Of a stretch of DNA of 64,000 nt, positions 37,501 to 49,589 are shown one piece after another. The translations under genes and the position numbers were made by a program. The DNA is taken from NCBI GenBank assembly GCA_037447655.1, contig JBBHKE010002543.1:37921-101920 (forward strand), written 5' to 3'. Below the pieces are notes generated by a model, which made no database searches, had not been told where the DNA came from, and saw only the letters and a program-made list of their open reading frames with translations. Source of the DNA: Zygnema cylindricum. Taxonomy: Eukaryota > Streptophyta > Zygnematophyceae > Zygnematales > Zygnemataceae. Position 1 is the first letter of the stretch, and each line of letters opens with the position of its first letter.

Positions 37501-40219
37501 TGACCGCAAGAGTAACAATGTTGTATCTGGTCATGACAACTGATCAATCACAATGGTTCCCTGTAACCAATCAATCAATCAAACTGACATCTTTGCTAAC
37601 TAACCTATAGCCAAGTAGTAACCCATGAATCAAATACTCAAAGAAGTTAACCAACTATACTAATAACTACTAACTAATCATTTAGAGCTCCAAATTACCA
37701 AATAGTTATTCAAATTGCAGAGTTGTAGTTTGTGATGGGTTAGACAGATTTATTTGCCCCAAGGTGACAGTGTCAACCTTTAACATCCAAGAACCTGACC
37801 AATCCATTAACCAAAACATCTGAATAACTTATCAATTTTATTAACTAACCATGTCTAACAATCTGCTTCTTTATAACTCAATGACATTTATTAACCGGCC
37901 CATGTTTATGTTTCACTGGTCAGATATAGTACGTCTACACATCAGGACTAACTAAAACATCTGACTAACCTACTTAATTTAATAACCAGCTATTTTTATC
38001 TATCAATCAATTTTATTAACCAGCCAGTTTTAATGTTGGTCAGATGAAGTATGACTACACATCGGGGCGCTACACAGTCACTGCCAATGTGGCAGCCCAA
38101 CTGGCAGCATTGCAAGTGGCTGCAGATCTCGGATGTGTGGATAGCCCCGAAAGCTTTCCGTGGGTTCCAAACTCTTGGTTTTCATGTTTTCATGTTTCAT
38201 TTGCTCGTGGAAACTGTCGTTCATTTTGCTTTCCTTTGCTCTTTTGGTTTCCCTCTTGTCATTTGTGTTTGTTCAAATGGTCCACCACCCAAGTCCGGAA
38301 AGGGCCACTGAAAACCTCAAGAGTCTGTTTGCTCGCTTATTTATCCTTTTGCAGAGATTGGGCAGCTCGATTGAAACGAGCGATCCCAAAGCATTTGGAA
38401 AATCTTCGATCGAAAGACGATTGGCACGGGGATGTGCTTGGCGCCTATGCAGTTTTGGTGTGACTATGCCCCCTCTTTTGAGTTTTGCTTTTGGTGTGAC
38501 TCTTTTATTTGTTAATCAAATCATAAAGGATGCTGATTTTGAGTACTCCATCTTGTTGTAAATAATAGAAAAGATACCACTAAAGATAATTCTCTGTTTC
38601 TTTTTCTGTACTTTCCACCAGAGGGTTTCAATTATATTAATTTTTTTGGGTTATTCATCTGTTTGTGGATGATAGGGCCCAATAACAAATGACCAAGCAA
38701 AGGATCAGTTCGTTCGTATAATCCTTAGTCTTCGCCATGGAGGCTCAATTTTTTTCACTTTAAAGCGGGAAGAAGATTCAGCCAATTTCTTTCCTGACAG
38801 AGTCCTTCTTGGGGTTAACCATCGTGGAGTGAGTACCACTTTTCATATTTTTTCCCATTCAAATCCTGGAATCTGTGAATTTTCTTATTGCTTGTTTTTC
38901 AGTTTATATTGGATGTTTTATTGTCACGCATTGTTTCTCATTTCCATGTCTTTTTCGTTATTTTCAGTACTTGAAGTCTTTGGTTTTTCTTTTATCCTTC
39001 CAGCGTCTATATACCATGTCTGGTTTGTGGTAAAGTTTGTTCAAAGAAAAAGGATGCCTTTAGGTCATTGTCTATGTTCTTTGTGTTATTTGTGTTTAGG
39101 TTTTTTCTTTACCTGTCTGTGCATTGGAATTATTGATTCTAAGAATGATGAAGGTTGCATATATGATTTATGGTGAGCCTATGAAACGGGTAGGTCGTTT
39201 TGAGGTCTGTGGTAGGTTTTTTCTTTTTTTCGTTGTCTAGGTTAAATTTCCTGTCTCTTAACTGAATTGAATGTTCTCTTCGGTGTCATTTTCGGTATAT
39301 TTGGTTGAAGCTGGAATTGTAGACGTGACTGGTAATGGTTGACTTTCCCCTCTTTCCAGATTCATTTTTCCAATATTCAAACGAAAGAGATTCTCCACCA
39401 CGCTGAATTACGAGATATTAGCGAATATGCGGGAAATCCGGAGAGGGTTTTCTTCAGTATGAGTCTTTCAAATGAGCTTCATGCATTTGAATTCAGTACC
39501 ACACAGGTAAAATACTGGAAAAAAATCACGGGAGAAGAGTAGTGACACTCGATGCTGTATTTGATTGGAAATGCTGTATAATGTTATCCCATATAGTATG
39601 TGTACTATACGGGTTTTCGCGGCACATACTGTACGCTGTAAAGATATGTAACGCTCTCAATCATTTTCGCACATTAAACGTATGATTTGATTGGCTGTCT
39701 GTTGTGGGAATTTATATTTCTGGTTGTTTCTTTCATGGTGTCAACCTTGGTCAAAGAAGGGGTGAGTTAGTTTCATAGGTCTGGTGGGTGAATCAGGGCT
39801 CTCAGTTTCAGTTTCCGTTGCAATGTTGTATCCACCATACTTTGTCCAGACTGTTGTTTCAAGATTGTGTCTGTTTGAAAAAATTCATGTCAGGTTTATT
39901 GGTCATTGTTGGATAGAATTCATTCAATTTTCAGCTGTTTTTTTACAAAGATCAATGGAGAGTAACAGTTTTTGACCTGGGTAGATCTCTGGTTTCATGT
40001 TGAGGCTGTGCATTTTAGTTTCATCTCCTTGACCTTGACCTGTTGTGCTCGCCTAGCTGGTTTACTGAACTTGGTACTGAAATTATAACGACTAAAACAT
40101 GATACTGAAATTGAAACTGATCATATTTCTGTATTTCTTATGGACAGAGTGGTGAGATCTGTGCTCTTCTGGACTTCCACATTGCTGATGCTGTCCGAAT
40201 GTTGGAAAGGCGACCTTAA
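34537..40219 (+). CDS. KCBP-type MyTH4-FERM protein without kinesin motor (10 exons)
   Basis: This is the only clear host gene. Exons: 34533-34749 (ATG at 34537), 35042-35271, 35760-36087, 36451-36559, 36945-37114, 38044-38159, 38355-38457, 38676-38828, 39360-39506, 40148-40219 (TAA). All introns are GT-AG and the phases join without a break, giving about 546 residues. Residues about 64-185 are a MyTH4 domain (DPIPVPLLRIEPG, LRDEIFCQLQKQTRRNP, KAWELMAKCAACFPP), which in relatives binds microtubules. Residues about 200-546 are a three-lobe FERM domain (KAGPRLTVPTAEEVECFTEGR, LSYIQMKYDY, LLGVNHRG, HHAELRDISEY). Order and spacing match the N-terminal half of plant KCBP, a calmodulin-regulated kinesin-14. 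KCBP continues into a coiled coil and motor, whereas here a stop comes 23 codons into the last exon and no motor sequence lies downstream. An upstream exon is implied by the acceptor before 34533, so the true N-terminus may be longer. It could be an adaptor, or half of a split KCBP gene. Confidence 0.85.
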
Positions 40220-40270
40220 GGTTTGAGGTTTTCTTGAGATTCCCCCTAACGATTTTCTATCGGGTTGTGT

Positions 40271-40279
40271 GAATAAAAG
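40271..40279 (+). terminator. Candidate poly(A) signal
   Basis: TGAATAAAA lies about 55 bases after the TAA of the MyTH4-FERM gene. A second ACAATAAAG occurs near 40420. The position suits a short 3' untranslated region and supports the gene ending here. Confidence 0.5.
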
Positions 40280-40299
40280 GGCACAGTGAGGAATGCACT

Positions 40300-43200
40300 G
40301 CCCCTCCCCTCCCCTTTCTTCTTTCTCTCTTTCCTCGCCCACTTTGTAGCCTCTTTCACCTTCACAAAACATTTTAAGTACGGGAATGTGTGGTCGTGTG
40401 AAGGATAGACTGCAAGGCAGACAATAAAGACGCCCCACTGTTTCTTGTGGCATTAGAGGTTGCCCTGTGGGGTTTTGTCCTTAGGGTAGGACTATCATTT
40501 GATGTTTTGAAGCTATTTAAAATTGAAGTGAGCATGTGAAAATGAAAGCTTCCAAGCCTTACTTTTGCATATAGTGAGATGTAGGTAGGATTGGTGGTGA
40601 GCAAGACACCACAAGTACAAAAGTTGAGTGATGGAATTGGTGGTCAATTTTCAGAATTTAATAAAAGATTGCTGCCTTTTTGTGCGGCTGAGAAGAGAGA
40701 AATAGGTCATAAGTAGAGCAGGATAGTTTTCCTTTTTTTACTTACCGGAAGGAATATTTGCAGATTTACCTCCTACATCTGCTGACCGGACTTCGGAGTT
40801 AAGTTGATGTGAATGAGTAGCATAAACTGTGCATAAAACTGTTGTGTGCTATTTTTGAAGAACTAGTAGCGTTTGCTTATTAAATGGGTTCTGACTTTTG
40901 TTTCTCTTCATCTCGTTGATTTGGACTTGTTGATTCTGTTGATTTGGTTATCGTCTGGAATATGTGAAGTAGTTGTCTTTTTCTTTTCCGTTGTTGTGTT
41001 TGTGCTGGATAGTTATGAATTTGCAGTTTTACGAAAACCTTCTGGTCATAGTCAACCTTAGTCAAACTTTTCTATTTGGTCTTTTTGAGCAAAAAATGCC
41101 GAATTATTTGTTGATCGCGGATATTTGGGCCGAATTCCCAATAACCGGCTATTTTGGGGGGGGGGGGGGGTATCAGTAGGAAACTGAACAGTCAATATTT
41201 TTGTATTGAAATATGTTGTGGAACCCGATGTTGGATGAAATTCCAGCTAAAGGGTAACAGACATCATATAGGTTAGTATACTTCTAGTAAATTTTACTGT
41301 AGGCTTGTTTCATTTCACGTGTTTTCGCCTTTATTCTTTATGCTGTTTTAATGTAATAAACTTAGGTTTCCCAGCCTGTTGTCTCACCATAGAATTTAGT
41401 TTTCCTCTCCACCCTCGTAATGTTGACTAAGTTGTCGAAGAATGTGAGAGTAAGAGAAGTTTAGTTAACTCAAACTGATCTGGTTCATAATTTTAAGTTC
41501 CAGGACTGTACTTGTACCTATATAATTAAAAGTGGATTTGTGATTTGTTTTGGTTTGGATGTTTTACGTTTTCCATATATTATGAAATAAATTCGAGTCA
41601 ATGTGTGAAACCATTGTGTACAGTATGTGTACTGTACATGTCGTGAATATTATGTGTACTGTGCGGAGGTTGAAATTATTGGACTTCCAATTGTTTTCAT
41701 ACAGGAAACTTACAGGAGAAATCATTAGTTTTTTTGGACATGCAATAGTATAGCTATGCTGATCTTTTTTTTAGCAATACCAAAATTATTTCCAGATTCT
41801 GAGAAAAAACTTACAGAACACTCAACAATCTAATGATCCAACTTACTATCTGCAAAATTCCAGGCTCTCTCACTAGGGAAATGCTAACCAAAAGTTACTC
41901 CCCTAAACGAGAGCCCAAAATCCCACTTGCGGATAATCTTATTGGACGAGTTCTGGAGAACGTCAACAATCGACCAGCGAAAGTGTCGCTCATATAAGGA
42001 TGGATACTTTTATATGCTCACAGACCATGAAAAAATGTAGAGTGTTGTTGCCGACTATTGGTCAATTTTTGGTCAAATGTTAGCTGATTATTGGTCGATG
42101 TTTGGCCGATTGTCAGTCGACTATTGGCTGATTATTGGTACAAAAGGTGGAGATCTATGTGGCAGTCTTTCAAAAAAAGCTATTCACAGCTAGAGTCTTG
42201 TTTTTTCCCCATCGTTGTAAAAGTTACAAATACCGATCCAGTTGCGACTTTTTCTGGTCAAAAATCACAAAATAGTGTTAACAACAGTGATTATCATTAT
42301 GGACTATAATTTGCCACGTCCCCTTGCACTAAATTAGTTTTATTGATTCTAATTTCACGCTAACACTAATAAATTCTCACGCTAATAACAACATCGGGCA
42401 GTGTCCAACATCGTCAATGAGACATCCTAACAAGCAAAGATCTCAACTGCAATAGAGATAAAATTATCCATAAACTGCAAAATCAGGCTTAGACCTTGGT
42501 CCCATTGTGGTCTCCCACCCTTATCACCAATCACTAGAGTAAAGAAGTTGTGGAATCTATGGTTGTGTTCATTGATTCTAATTCAGCTCCAAATGACAAG
42601 GCTAGTTTCGAACCATTTGAAGAATTAGTGTTAAGCAAAAAATAACTAGTGTTGTAAACTAAGTTGTGGCCAGAGAGCAAAAAAGCCACTTATATTATTA
42701 TTATTATAAACCATTTTCCCAAGGGTTCAAATCGAGTTTTGCCCACTACGTTACTTTTCTATTTGTATCCTTTTAAATGTTACACACAATGTTGTTTGTT
42801 TTGTATTTTGTTTGTTTACATAAAAAAACGACGTGAGGAGGAAAGCAGGCAAAAAGGAAAAGCAAGGCAAAAAAAACGACACACAAAAAAATGGCATTGA
42901 AAACAAAGACACCCAAAGAACCAACAACCACTAAGGAAAGACACAACAGTGTCCCTAAACTAACACTACTTAACCAAACCACAACATACGAAAAGCAACC
43001 TCGGAAGTCCGGCGATCCCAGGGGAGCAGATCCTCACTAATTACGCCAATCAATGTGTACCGAAAACCCAGAATTCATGTTTACTGGAGAAAATCCTAAC
43101 ACGTTATGATAAGCATTTTGAGCGAAATCTATATAAACTGTGATACATATGCATGGGTTATATATTTCTTAAACAAGGTCGGTACCTAATCACTCTTTAC

Positions 43201-43712
43201 TACATTGTACTTCCCATCCAAGTTAAGTGGACTAAATCGGCACTGGTTACTGCAAGCATTTGAAGATGACTACTTTTAAGTGAATGGAACCATGTTAATT
43301 TGAAGCATCCACATTAATTACATTGAACAGAACTGTATTTATAATCATTGCTAATTAGACGAAGTCCTCAATAATTATGGTGAGCATTTTAAGTGGAATG
43401 TGTGCCAAGTGTGTAAACTCTTTCAGAGCGATGCACACGAATTATTTTGGAGATAATTTTACTTCAAATCAATGTTAGCTTGACTACTTCTTGTGTAATA
43501 TTAAAAAAAAAGGGGCAGAATAAATTAAAAAGCACGATGGTAAACCATCTGAATCCGGGGGTAGAAAAGGGGTGGCATGGCCAAAACTGAAAAACTACAA
43601 GCACGGTAATAAAAAACAAAGAAAGCAACGTGAACACAGGAAAATGGCAAGTAAAAAAAAAGCACCCAAAATCAAAATGAAAAGCGCGGCAACTCACTAA
43701 ACCAAAACTACA
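40300..43712. other. Unassigned intergenic region
   Basis: No gene or known repeat is recognised. It holds a G-run at about 41157-41170, degenerate repeats of GACTATTGGTC/GATTATTGGTC at about 42050-42140, and a patch near 42290-42350 resembling part of the hAT interior (GGACTATAATTTGCCACGTC). Confidence 0.5.
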
Positions 43713-43808
43713 ACCCCAACCCCAACTCAATTAAATATCTACGAAAAGCAACCCCGTAAGCCCCAACCCCAACTCAATTAAATATCTACGAAAAGCAACC
43801 CCGTAAGC
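43713..43808. repeat. 47-bp direct repeat, two units
   Basis: Two adjacent, nearly identical units contain CCCAACTCAATTAAATATCT and ACGAAAAGCAACCCCGTAAG. Confidence 0.8.
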
Positions 43809-43864
43809 CCCCCCAGCCTGGGGGAGCACGCTGAGGGAGTTACCATTCCAAAAAGAATGCACCA

Positions 43865-44067
43865 TGTATCGCCACCAGTGCTAATAATTTTTTCGCCACT
43901 TAAAACATATTTTATCCGTACACAATTGTCGGATTTTCAATTTGAAAGAGCCAATCGGAAGCTGAGAATGTTACCTTTCAATCGCGACCGTCAGATCCAC
44001 AATGTACGGAGAAAAGATGTTTTAACAGACAAAAAAAACATTAATTCTAATAGCGATTCACGGTGTA
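43865..44067 (+). mobile_element. MITE family K, copy 3
   Basis: About 200 bp related to 52555-52720 and 52761-54121 (shared TTTTTTCGCC, CCGTACACA and TTTCAATCGC blocks). It ends CTAATAGCGATTCACGGTGTA, an end of the same type as family E. The left end is degraded. Confidence 0.6.
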
Positions 44068-44716
44068 GCTTGCTGACCATTGAAGTAGACGTCCAATTTC
44101 AAAACAAATAAACTGCAGTAAATTGTCATTAACTATGCTAAGAATCCGTCTATGCTAATACCTTTTGTTAACTCTTGATCATGTTAGATATTAGTGTAAG
44201 TTATCAACGCTACTTTGTAGTGAAATTTGTAGAAGTCTTTGATCATTACCTCGAAAACTATGCCATGATCATAATAAATTTACGATAAACCGTACTAATT
44301 GAGCGACGGATTAGAATCCATATCGATGATGACAATAGTAGTGGACTACTTTCAATGAGGATTTCCACAGATGCCATTTTTTTGTGAATTTTTTCCAATA
44401 AAAATCTACTTCGATAATAATGGTGATTCTTGAAAAATCTACACTAACTGTGAAAAATGGTTCAACTAAAATTCGTTGCCATCTTATCAGAGGGATTCTA
44501 AGCAGAATGTATTAATACTGTAGATTTCTCACAAAAGCTGTTGGTAGCACTTATTTTGTCTCTTTAGTGAAGATTCTTTGTACGCGGCGTGTTACATCTG
44601 TTCAAATGTTCGAATACAGAGTTTGTTACTTAAATTAGTGACTATTGTATATGTTAAGTCACTTTGGGAAATTGTCTACATGATTATTTTGAGACGTCGT
44701 ATACGTTTGGCTATTT
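44068..44716. other. Unassigned
   Basis: AT-rich sequence without recognisable features. Confidence 0.4.
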
Positions 44717-44945
44717 GTGACATTGTCGACGTCATGTTTATTGTGACATTGTCGACGTCATGTTTATTGTGACATTGTCGACGTCATGTTTATTGTGACA
44801 TTGTCGACGTCATGTTTTTTGTGGCATTGTCGACGTCATGTTTATTTTGACATTGTCGACGTCATGTTTTTTGTGACATTGTCGACGTCATGTTTATTTT
44901 GACATTGTCAACGTCATGTTTTTTGTGACATTGTGGACGCCACTA
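44717..44945. repeat. 26-bp satellite, about 9 units
   Basis: The unit has GACATTGTCGACGTCATG followed by TTTATTGT (or TTTTTTGT, TTTATTTT). Each unit contains the overlapping palindromes GTCGAC and GACGTC. Units differ by only one or two bases, so the expansion is recent. Confidence 0.9.
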
Positions 44946-45629
44946 AGTTTAAAACTGTCTATAGGTCATAATTTCATTTTTGTGTCTTTTCCCTTCCGAC
45001 TTCTCACAAAACTTCTCATAAAGATAAGCAAAATAAATCAGTTTTTTTTTAATCTAAGAATTAATTAAGAACTACTAACTTATTATGGATTTGGTCATAA
45101 TTACATTTCGACAAGAGGGATTGGGGAGAGGGAGTGGGAGAGAGGGGAAGAGATGCGGCAAGGTTAAAGAGTTTTGCATATGACATTAGAGGCCCGAAAT
45201 CTCTGCAATTTTATGCTATACATGGCGGTGGCGTAAACATATTCCTCAATCTCGTCAGTCTTGACTGTTAAAATTGTGTGACACGTGCGAAGGAGTTTTC
45301 CTAAAACTTAAAAAACTTAAAAACTAAAACTTTGGTAGGTGACACTTCGATTTAGGGTGCGTCAACCATGTGTCAAAGTTACGGTTTGTTTCTGCGTTTT
45401 CCTTGAGCTTAGGGCACTTTCCCATGTAACCGAAACTTTGTCTTGTAACTTTGTTTTTTAGCGAAGATTCTATATACTACTTTCAAAGCATTCCGATGTA
45501 ACGCAATTAACTTGTTACTTTAAAACGTGACGGATGTAGACGTGGGTGTACTTTGTGACAGTTGTAGATGACTACAAAATTCGCAACAATTGATGACGTT
45601 TACAAACTAGCGACGTCACAAATTTTAAT
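44946..45629. other. Unassigned; ends in a dispersed repeat
   Basis: About 45410-45610 resembles 29620-29815 in the hAT interior. Otherwise nothing is recognised. Confidence 0.45.
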
Positions 45630-46157
45630 TACTCCTCCCACGTCATGCCACGTCCAAAAACACCAAAGTGACCATTGCGCAATCTCGGCAGTTAAATCCA
45701 ACATTAAATGTCCGCCGTCAAAACAAATATCCGATTCATTTGTTTTCGTGCGAGATAATGTTCGCACTATATATTATTGGTTCTATGTTCTACTGTTTGT
45801 CATCCCGTTAATTGGAATCATGGTTGTAACAGTGTTTATATAATTATCAAACCTAATGTACCATAACGGACTTCTACGACAGACTGGTTTGAGCTAACGG
45901 CTACGCCCCGCTCTGCCGGTCAGAAGTTTTTGTCCTGCCGGATTCAACCTTTTGTTGAGAGTGACATAAGTCACTCTTTAACACTGCTTGCTTAAGCTAG
46001 GACAGCCATGGCTCAGCCACCCTCTCTATCCCTCAGTGACTACGACAAGTATGGTGGGTAGAGAGAGGAGGTGGAGGCAAGCTGTCCGCCTTTTTCATTT
46101 TCTATTTGTACTAAATTTAGACCTAGAAAATACCATATAAAACTAATAATTTCAACG
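45630..46157 (-). repeat. LTR-B, truncated 3' LTR
   Basis: This corresponds to the right-hand part of 50499-51503 (from about 50960). The left part is deleted, so no target duplication can be checked. It ends TTCAACG where the partner has TTCAACA. The conserved hairpin (46000-46087) is intact. Confidence 0.8.
46000..46087. other. Conserved LTR-B hairpin
   Basis: Arms GGACAGCC / GCTGTCC and CTCTCTATCC / GGGTAGAGAG (one T-G wobble on the + strand) enclose the loop CAGTGACTACGACAAGTATG. Confidence 0.65.
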
Positions 46158-46170
46158 CTCCCCTTATTTT

Positions 46171-47733
46171 CTAGTCCAATTTTAATTTAAGTTTTAATCC
46201 ACACTTTTCTGTGCAATATTTTAACTTGGGAGAAGGTACCGATTTTGTCAGCATATAAGCTACCATTTCCTCATCTGATTTATATACAAGATTCACAATA
46301 TTATTCTCAACTCTTTTTTCTCTCACAAAACTTAATCTTATGTCCATATGCTTAGCCTTAAAATGATGTTTTGGATTGGCTGCAATTGCAATGGCAAATT
46401 GATTGTCACAAAACACTTCATGCACTCCCTCTTTCATATACCCTTGTTCTTGCAACGAGGACTTGACCCACATCAACTCTTTCACAGCAAAACAAGAGGC
46501 CATGTACCCAGCCTCCATAGTAGACTGAGCAACCACCTTTTGATGCTTACTGCTCCAACAGCAAGCACCTTCCCCAACATACAACACATACCCAGAAGTG
46601 CATCTTCTCATAGGTGCGTCCCCATAACGAGCATCACTCCATGTAGTGATGTCAGTGTGCTCCCCTTCCAAATGCAACCATAACTCTTTGGTTCCCACCA
46701 GATATCTCATGACTTTCTTGGCTGCCTCCCAGTCTCTCTTCCTAGGATCATTAAGACTCCTACTGAGTACTCCATTTGCTGCCACTAGGTCCGGCTTGGT
46801 AAAGTTCATGAAATAGATTAAACTTCCTACAACCTGTGTATAAGGGATAGACTTCATAAACCCTCTCTCCTCTGGACTCATCTGATCATCTAAGATCATC
46901 ACTCCTCCTTCTACACTCCCATCACTTACTTTTTTCAAGTCCATGGGAGTGGTACAAATGTTAGCATTTTCCATCTGGAATTTCTCAAGCATATTGCCTA
47001 TTGCATCTTTCTGAGTAAGTCTGATAATCTTCTTCCCCCTATCTCTCTCCATTTGAATCCCCAAAATATATCTTGCCTCCCTTAAATCCTTCATATCTAA
47101 TCTGCTTCTAAGATCTTTCTTTAACTTATCGATTTTTTCTAAAGACTTACTGAGCACAAGCTGATCATCCACATAAATTGTAATAAAAATGACACCATTC
47201 TCATCTTCAAACATATAGATAGAATGGTCAGAGCTGATCTCGATATATCCCAAACTGGTGAGAAACTCATCTAGTTTCTTATTCCACTGTCGGGGGGCCT
47301 GCTTCAGTCCATATAAGGACTTTATGAGCCAACAGACTTTGCTCTCTTCTCCTTCTTCCACGAACCCCTCGGGTTGTCTAATGAAAATTTCTTCCTCTAA
47401 CTCACCATTAAGAAAAGTAGTTTTAATGTCCATTTGGTGTATTTCTATGTTTTCCGGTGCTGCTAGACTTAGGAGAATGCTTATTTATGGGAACCGAACA
47501 ACTCGAGCAAAGGTCTCCTCATAGTCAATCCCCTCCTTTAAAGTGAACCCTTTCACTACCAATCAAGCCTTATATCTCTCAATGGTATTATCTGGGTTCA
47601 GTTTTAATTTAAATACCAATTTACACCCAATAGGTTTTATGTCTGGAGGACAATCCGCTAGTTCCCAAGTATTTGCTTCCATGATAGAGGCCATCTCATC
47701 ATATATGGCTCTAATCCATCTTTCTTTCTCCTA
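46171..47733 (-). pseudogene. Reverse transcriptase and RNase H of the 46-50 kb copia element
   Basis: Open from 47433 to 46171 (420 codons), with upstream pieces to 47733 broken by stops (YKA*LVVKG, RFP*ISILL). It holds MDIKTTFLNGELEEE, LYGLKQAPRQWN, the intact polymerase site YVDD (near 47170), PYTQVVGSLIYFMN, then RNase H (TTWSDARYGDAP, STMEAGYMA, CDNQFAIAIA, KHMDIRL). It is the longest open frame in the window and the closest to a working enzyme, but it lacks its own start. Confidence 0.85.
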
Positions 47734-49239
47734 ACTATTCACTGCCTCCGAGTAAGACTGAGGCTCAACTGGGTGATATAGCTTAGTTACCTTATGAGCG
47801 GCCTGTTTTTCCTCAATCCTTTTGCAGCTCCTTCTCCCTCCCTCAAACTCGGAAGCAGGAATGGATGGAAGTCTTGGATTTCTCCTCACTGTCTCATCGG
47901 CTCCCCTGTCCATAGAAGCCGGTTCTGGTCCCACGTCTTCTATCTCCTCGAAGTCCATAGGGGTATGTGAGATTTCTGGTGAGTCTTCTGTATCTCGGAT
48001 CTCCCTTGAATCTGCAATAACGGTTTCACTTATGTCTCTTTCGGGAACGACCGAGTTCTCCTCACTTTCGGACTCAAATCTGATTCTTATCTTCTTTGTA
48101 TATTTGAAGGGGTCAAATGACTTCCCTTCATCCATGACAACTAAGTGTTTGACCATAATGATATCTTTCTTCGCTAAGTCATAGACTCTATATCCCTTAA
48201 CATCCTCATCATATCCCACAAAGTATCCAGGTTTTCCCTTAGCATCTAGTTTCCAATTCATTCTATCCGTGTCAAGACTGTAAACTTGGCTACCGAATAC
48301 TTTAAGGTGTGAGATATCTAGTTTCCTTCCAACCCATCTCTCTTAAGGTGTCACTCCCTTTACAGCTAAGGTAAGGACCCTAATCTCAATGTAGTTGGCA
48401 CAGTTCATAACTTCTTCCCAAAATCTCTTTCCTATTTTCTTGTCGGCCAACATACTACATGCACTATCTCTTAGTGTTCGATTCAACCTCTCAGCTACCC
48501 CATTTTGTTCCAGGTTATATGGTACAGTTTTCTGGTGCTGCACTCCCTCATCTCTCAGATATTCCTCAAACTGGTTTTAGGTATATTCCCTCGGATTATC
48601 ACTTCTTATCCTCTTAATGGGGGTTTCATGCAACTTCTTACTCCAAGCTTTATATTCTTTGCAGTGAGTTGATGCTTCAGACTTTGTTTTTAGAAAGTAT
48701 ACTCTAGAGTATCTAGACCAGTCATCGGTTCTTGTCATCATAAACCTCTTTCCTCCAACCGACGGTACTTTTGCAGGTCCCCAAATATATGTGTTGACCA
48801 AATATAAAATTTTCTCACCTCTATATATGGCGGCTTTGGGAAAGGGAAGTATGTGAGCCTTACCTTGAGCACAGCCACTACAATCATCCATCATTTCATT
48901 ATCCCCAAACTGAATGCCTTCTATTACCCCAAGCTTTTTCATTCCCCTCAACCTATCAAAATTTACATGTCCCTACCGCTTATGCCAAATCATCAACTTA
49001 GGAACACCAACATAGTAAGCATTCTTCTTTTCTTTACTCGGGTTAAGCCTCAACATTCCTTGGCTACCTTTGTCTGCCGTGAAGTAAACTTCATCCCCAT
49101 ACCTAGGTGTAAAGACTCCCTTTCTAGTGCAGGTATCAAACTCTTTGTCATCTAGCACAGATGTAGAGACAAGATTTTTACTCAGCGGAGGAATGTAGAG
49201 TACATCTGAGAATTTAAGTATATAAGTCTTACCCTCCAC
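47734..49239 (-). pseudogene. Integrase of the 46-50 kb copia element
   Basis: One frame interrupted by stops at 48973, 48577, 48343 and 47731. The zinc finger reads IWHKR*GHVN ... CSGCAQGK. Catalytic residues fall in TRTDDWSRY/NTYIWGP (the first Asp region is altered), RSDNPREYT and EQNGVAERLNRT. The C-terminal GYDEDVKGYRVYDL block and a long acidic linker (SESEENSVVPE, EFEGGRR) follow. Confidence 0.8.
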
Positions 49240-49535
49240 TAAACTTTCAGATCTACTGATCCCACTAGATCTGTAGTAACCACTCTCCCATCCCCATACT
49301 CAATCTCTGTAGTAGGGATCTTTCTTAGCTTAGTGAAGAGTTCTTTATCACGACACATATGCATGGATGCACCTGAGTCGATGATCCATCCTTCCAGTTG
49401 AGCTTCCCGAATTGCTCCAAGGGCACACTTCTGTCTCCGAGGGATCTCCTTCTCCTCCAGACTCTCGTCAACAAGAAGCTCCCTATCCTCCTCATAAGAC
49501 TCATCCTCGGTTTCTCCTATCACTTTTGTAATCAC
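49239..49535 (-). pseudogene. Protease of the 46-50 kb copia element
   Basis: The active site DSGASMHM is intact, preceded by QKCALGAIREAQLEGWII. It is in the same frame as the preceding gag. The frame then shifts by one at about 49240 into the integrase. Confidence 0.8.
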
Positions 49536-49589
49536 AAGTGCCTTTTTCTTCCCTCCTGAAGAACCCCCTCCACGGTTCTCTTAGAGCCT

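Noticed and set aside
42664-42982. Overlapping open frames on both strands
   Set aside because: Lysine-rich and hydrophobic mirror frames from A-rich sequence, without any family motif.
44717-44945. Possible CRISPR-like array
   Set aside because: The repeats are contiguous with no variable spacers, and the DNA is eukaryotic, so it is a satellite.
40220-45600. Missing kinesin motor of a full KCBP gene
   Set aside because: All frames were scanned by eye for P-loop (GQTGSGKT-type) and switch motifs; none was seen.
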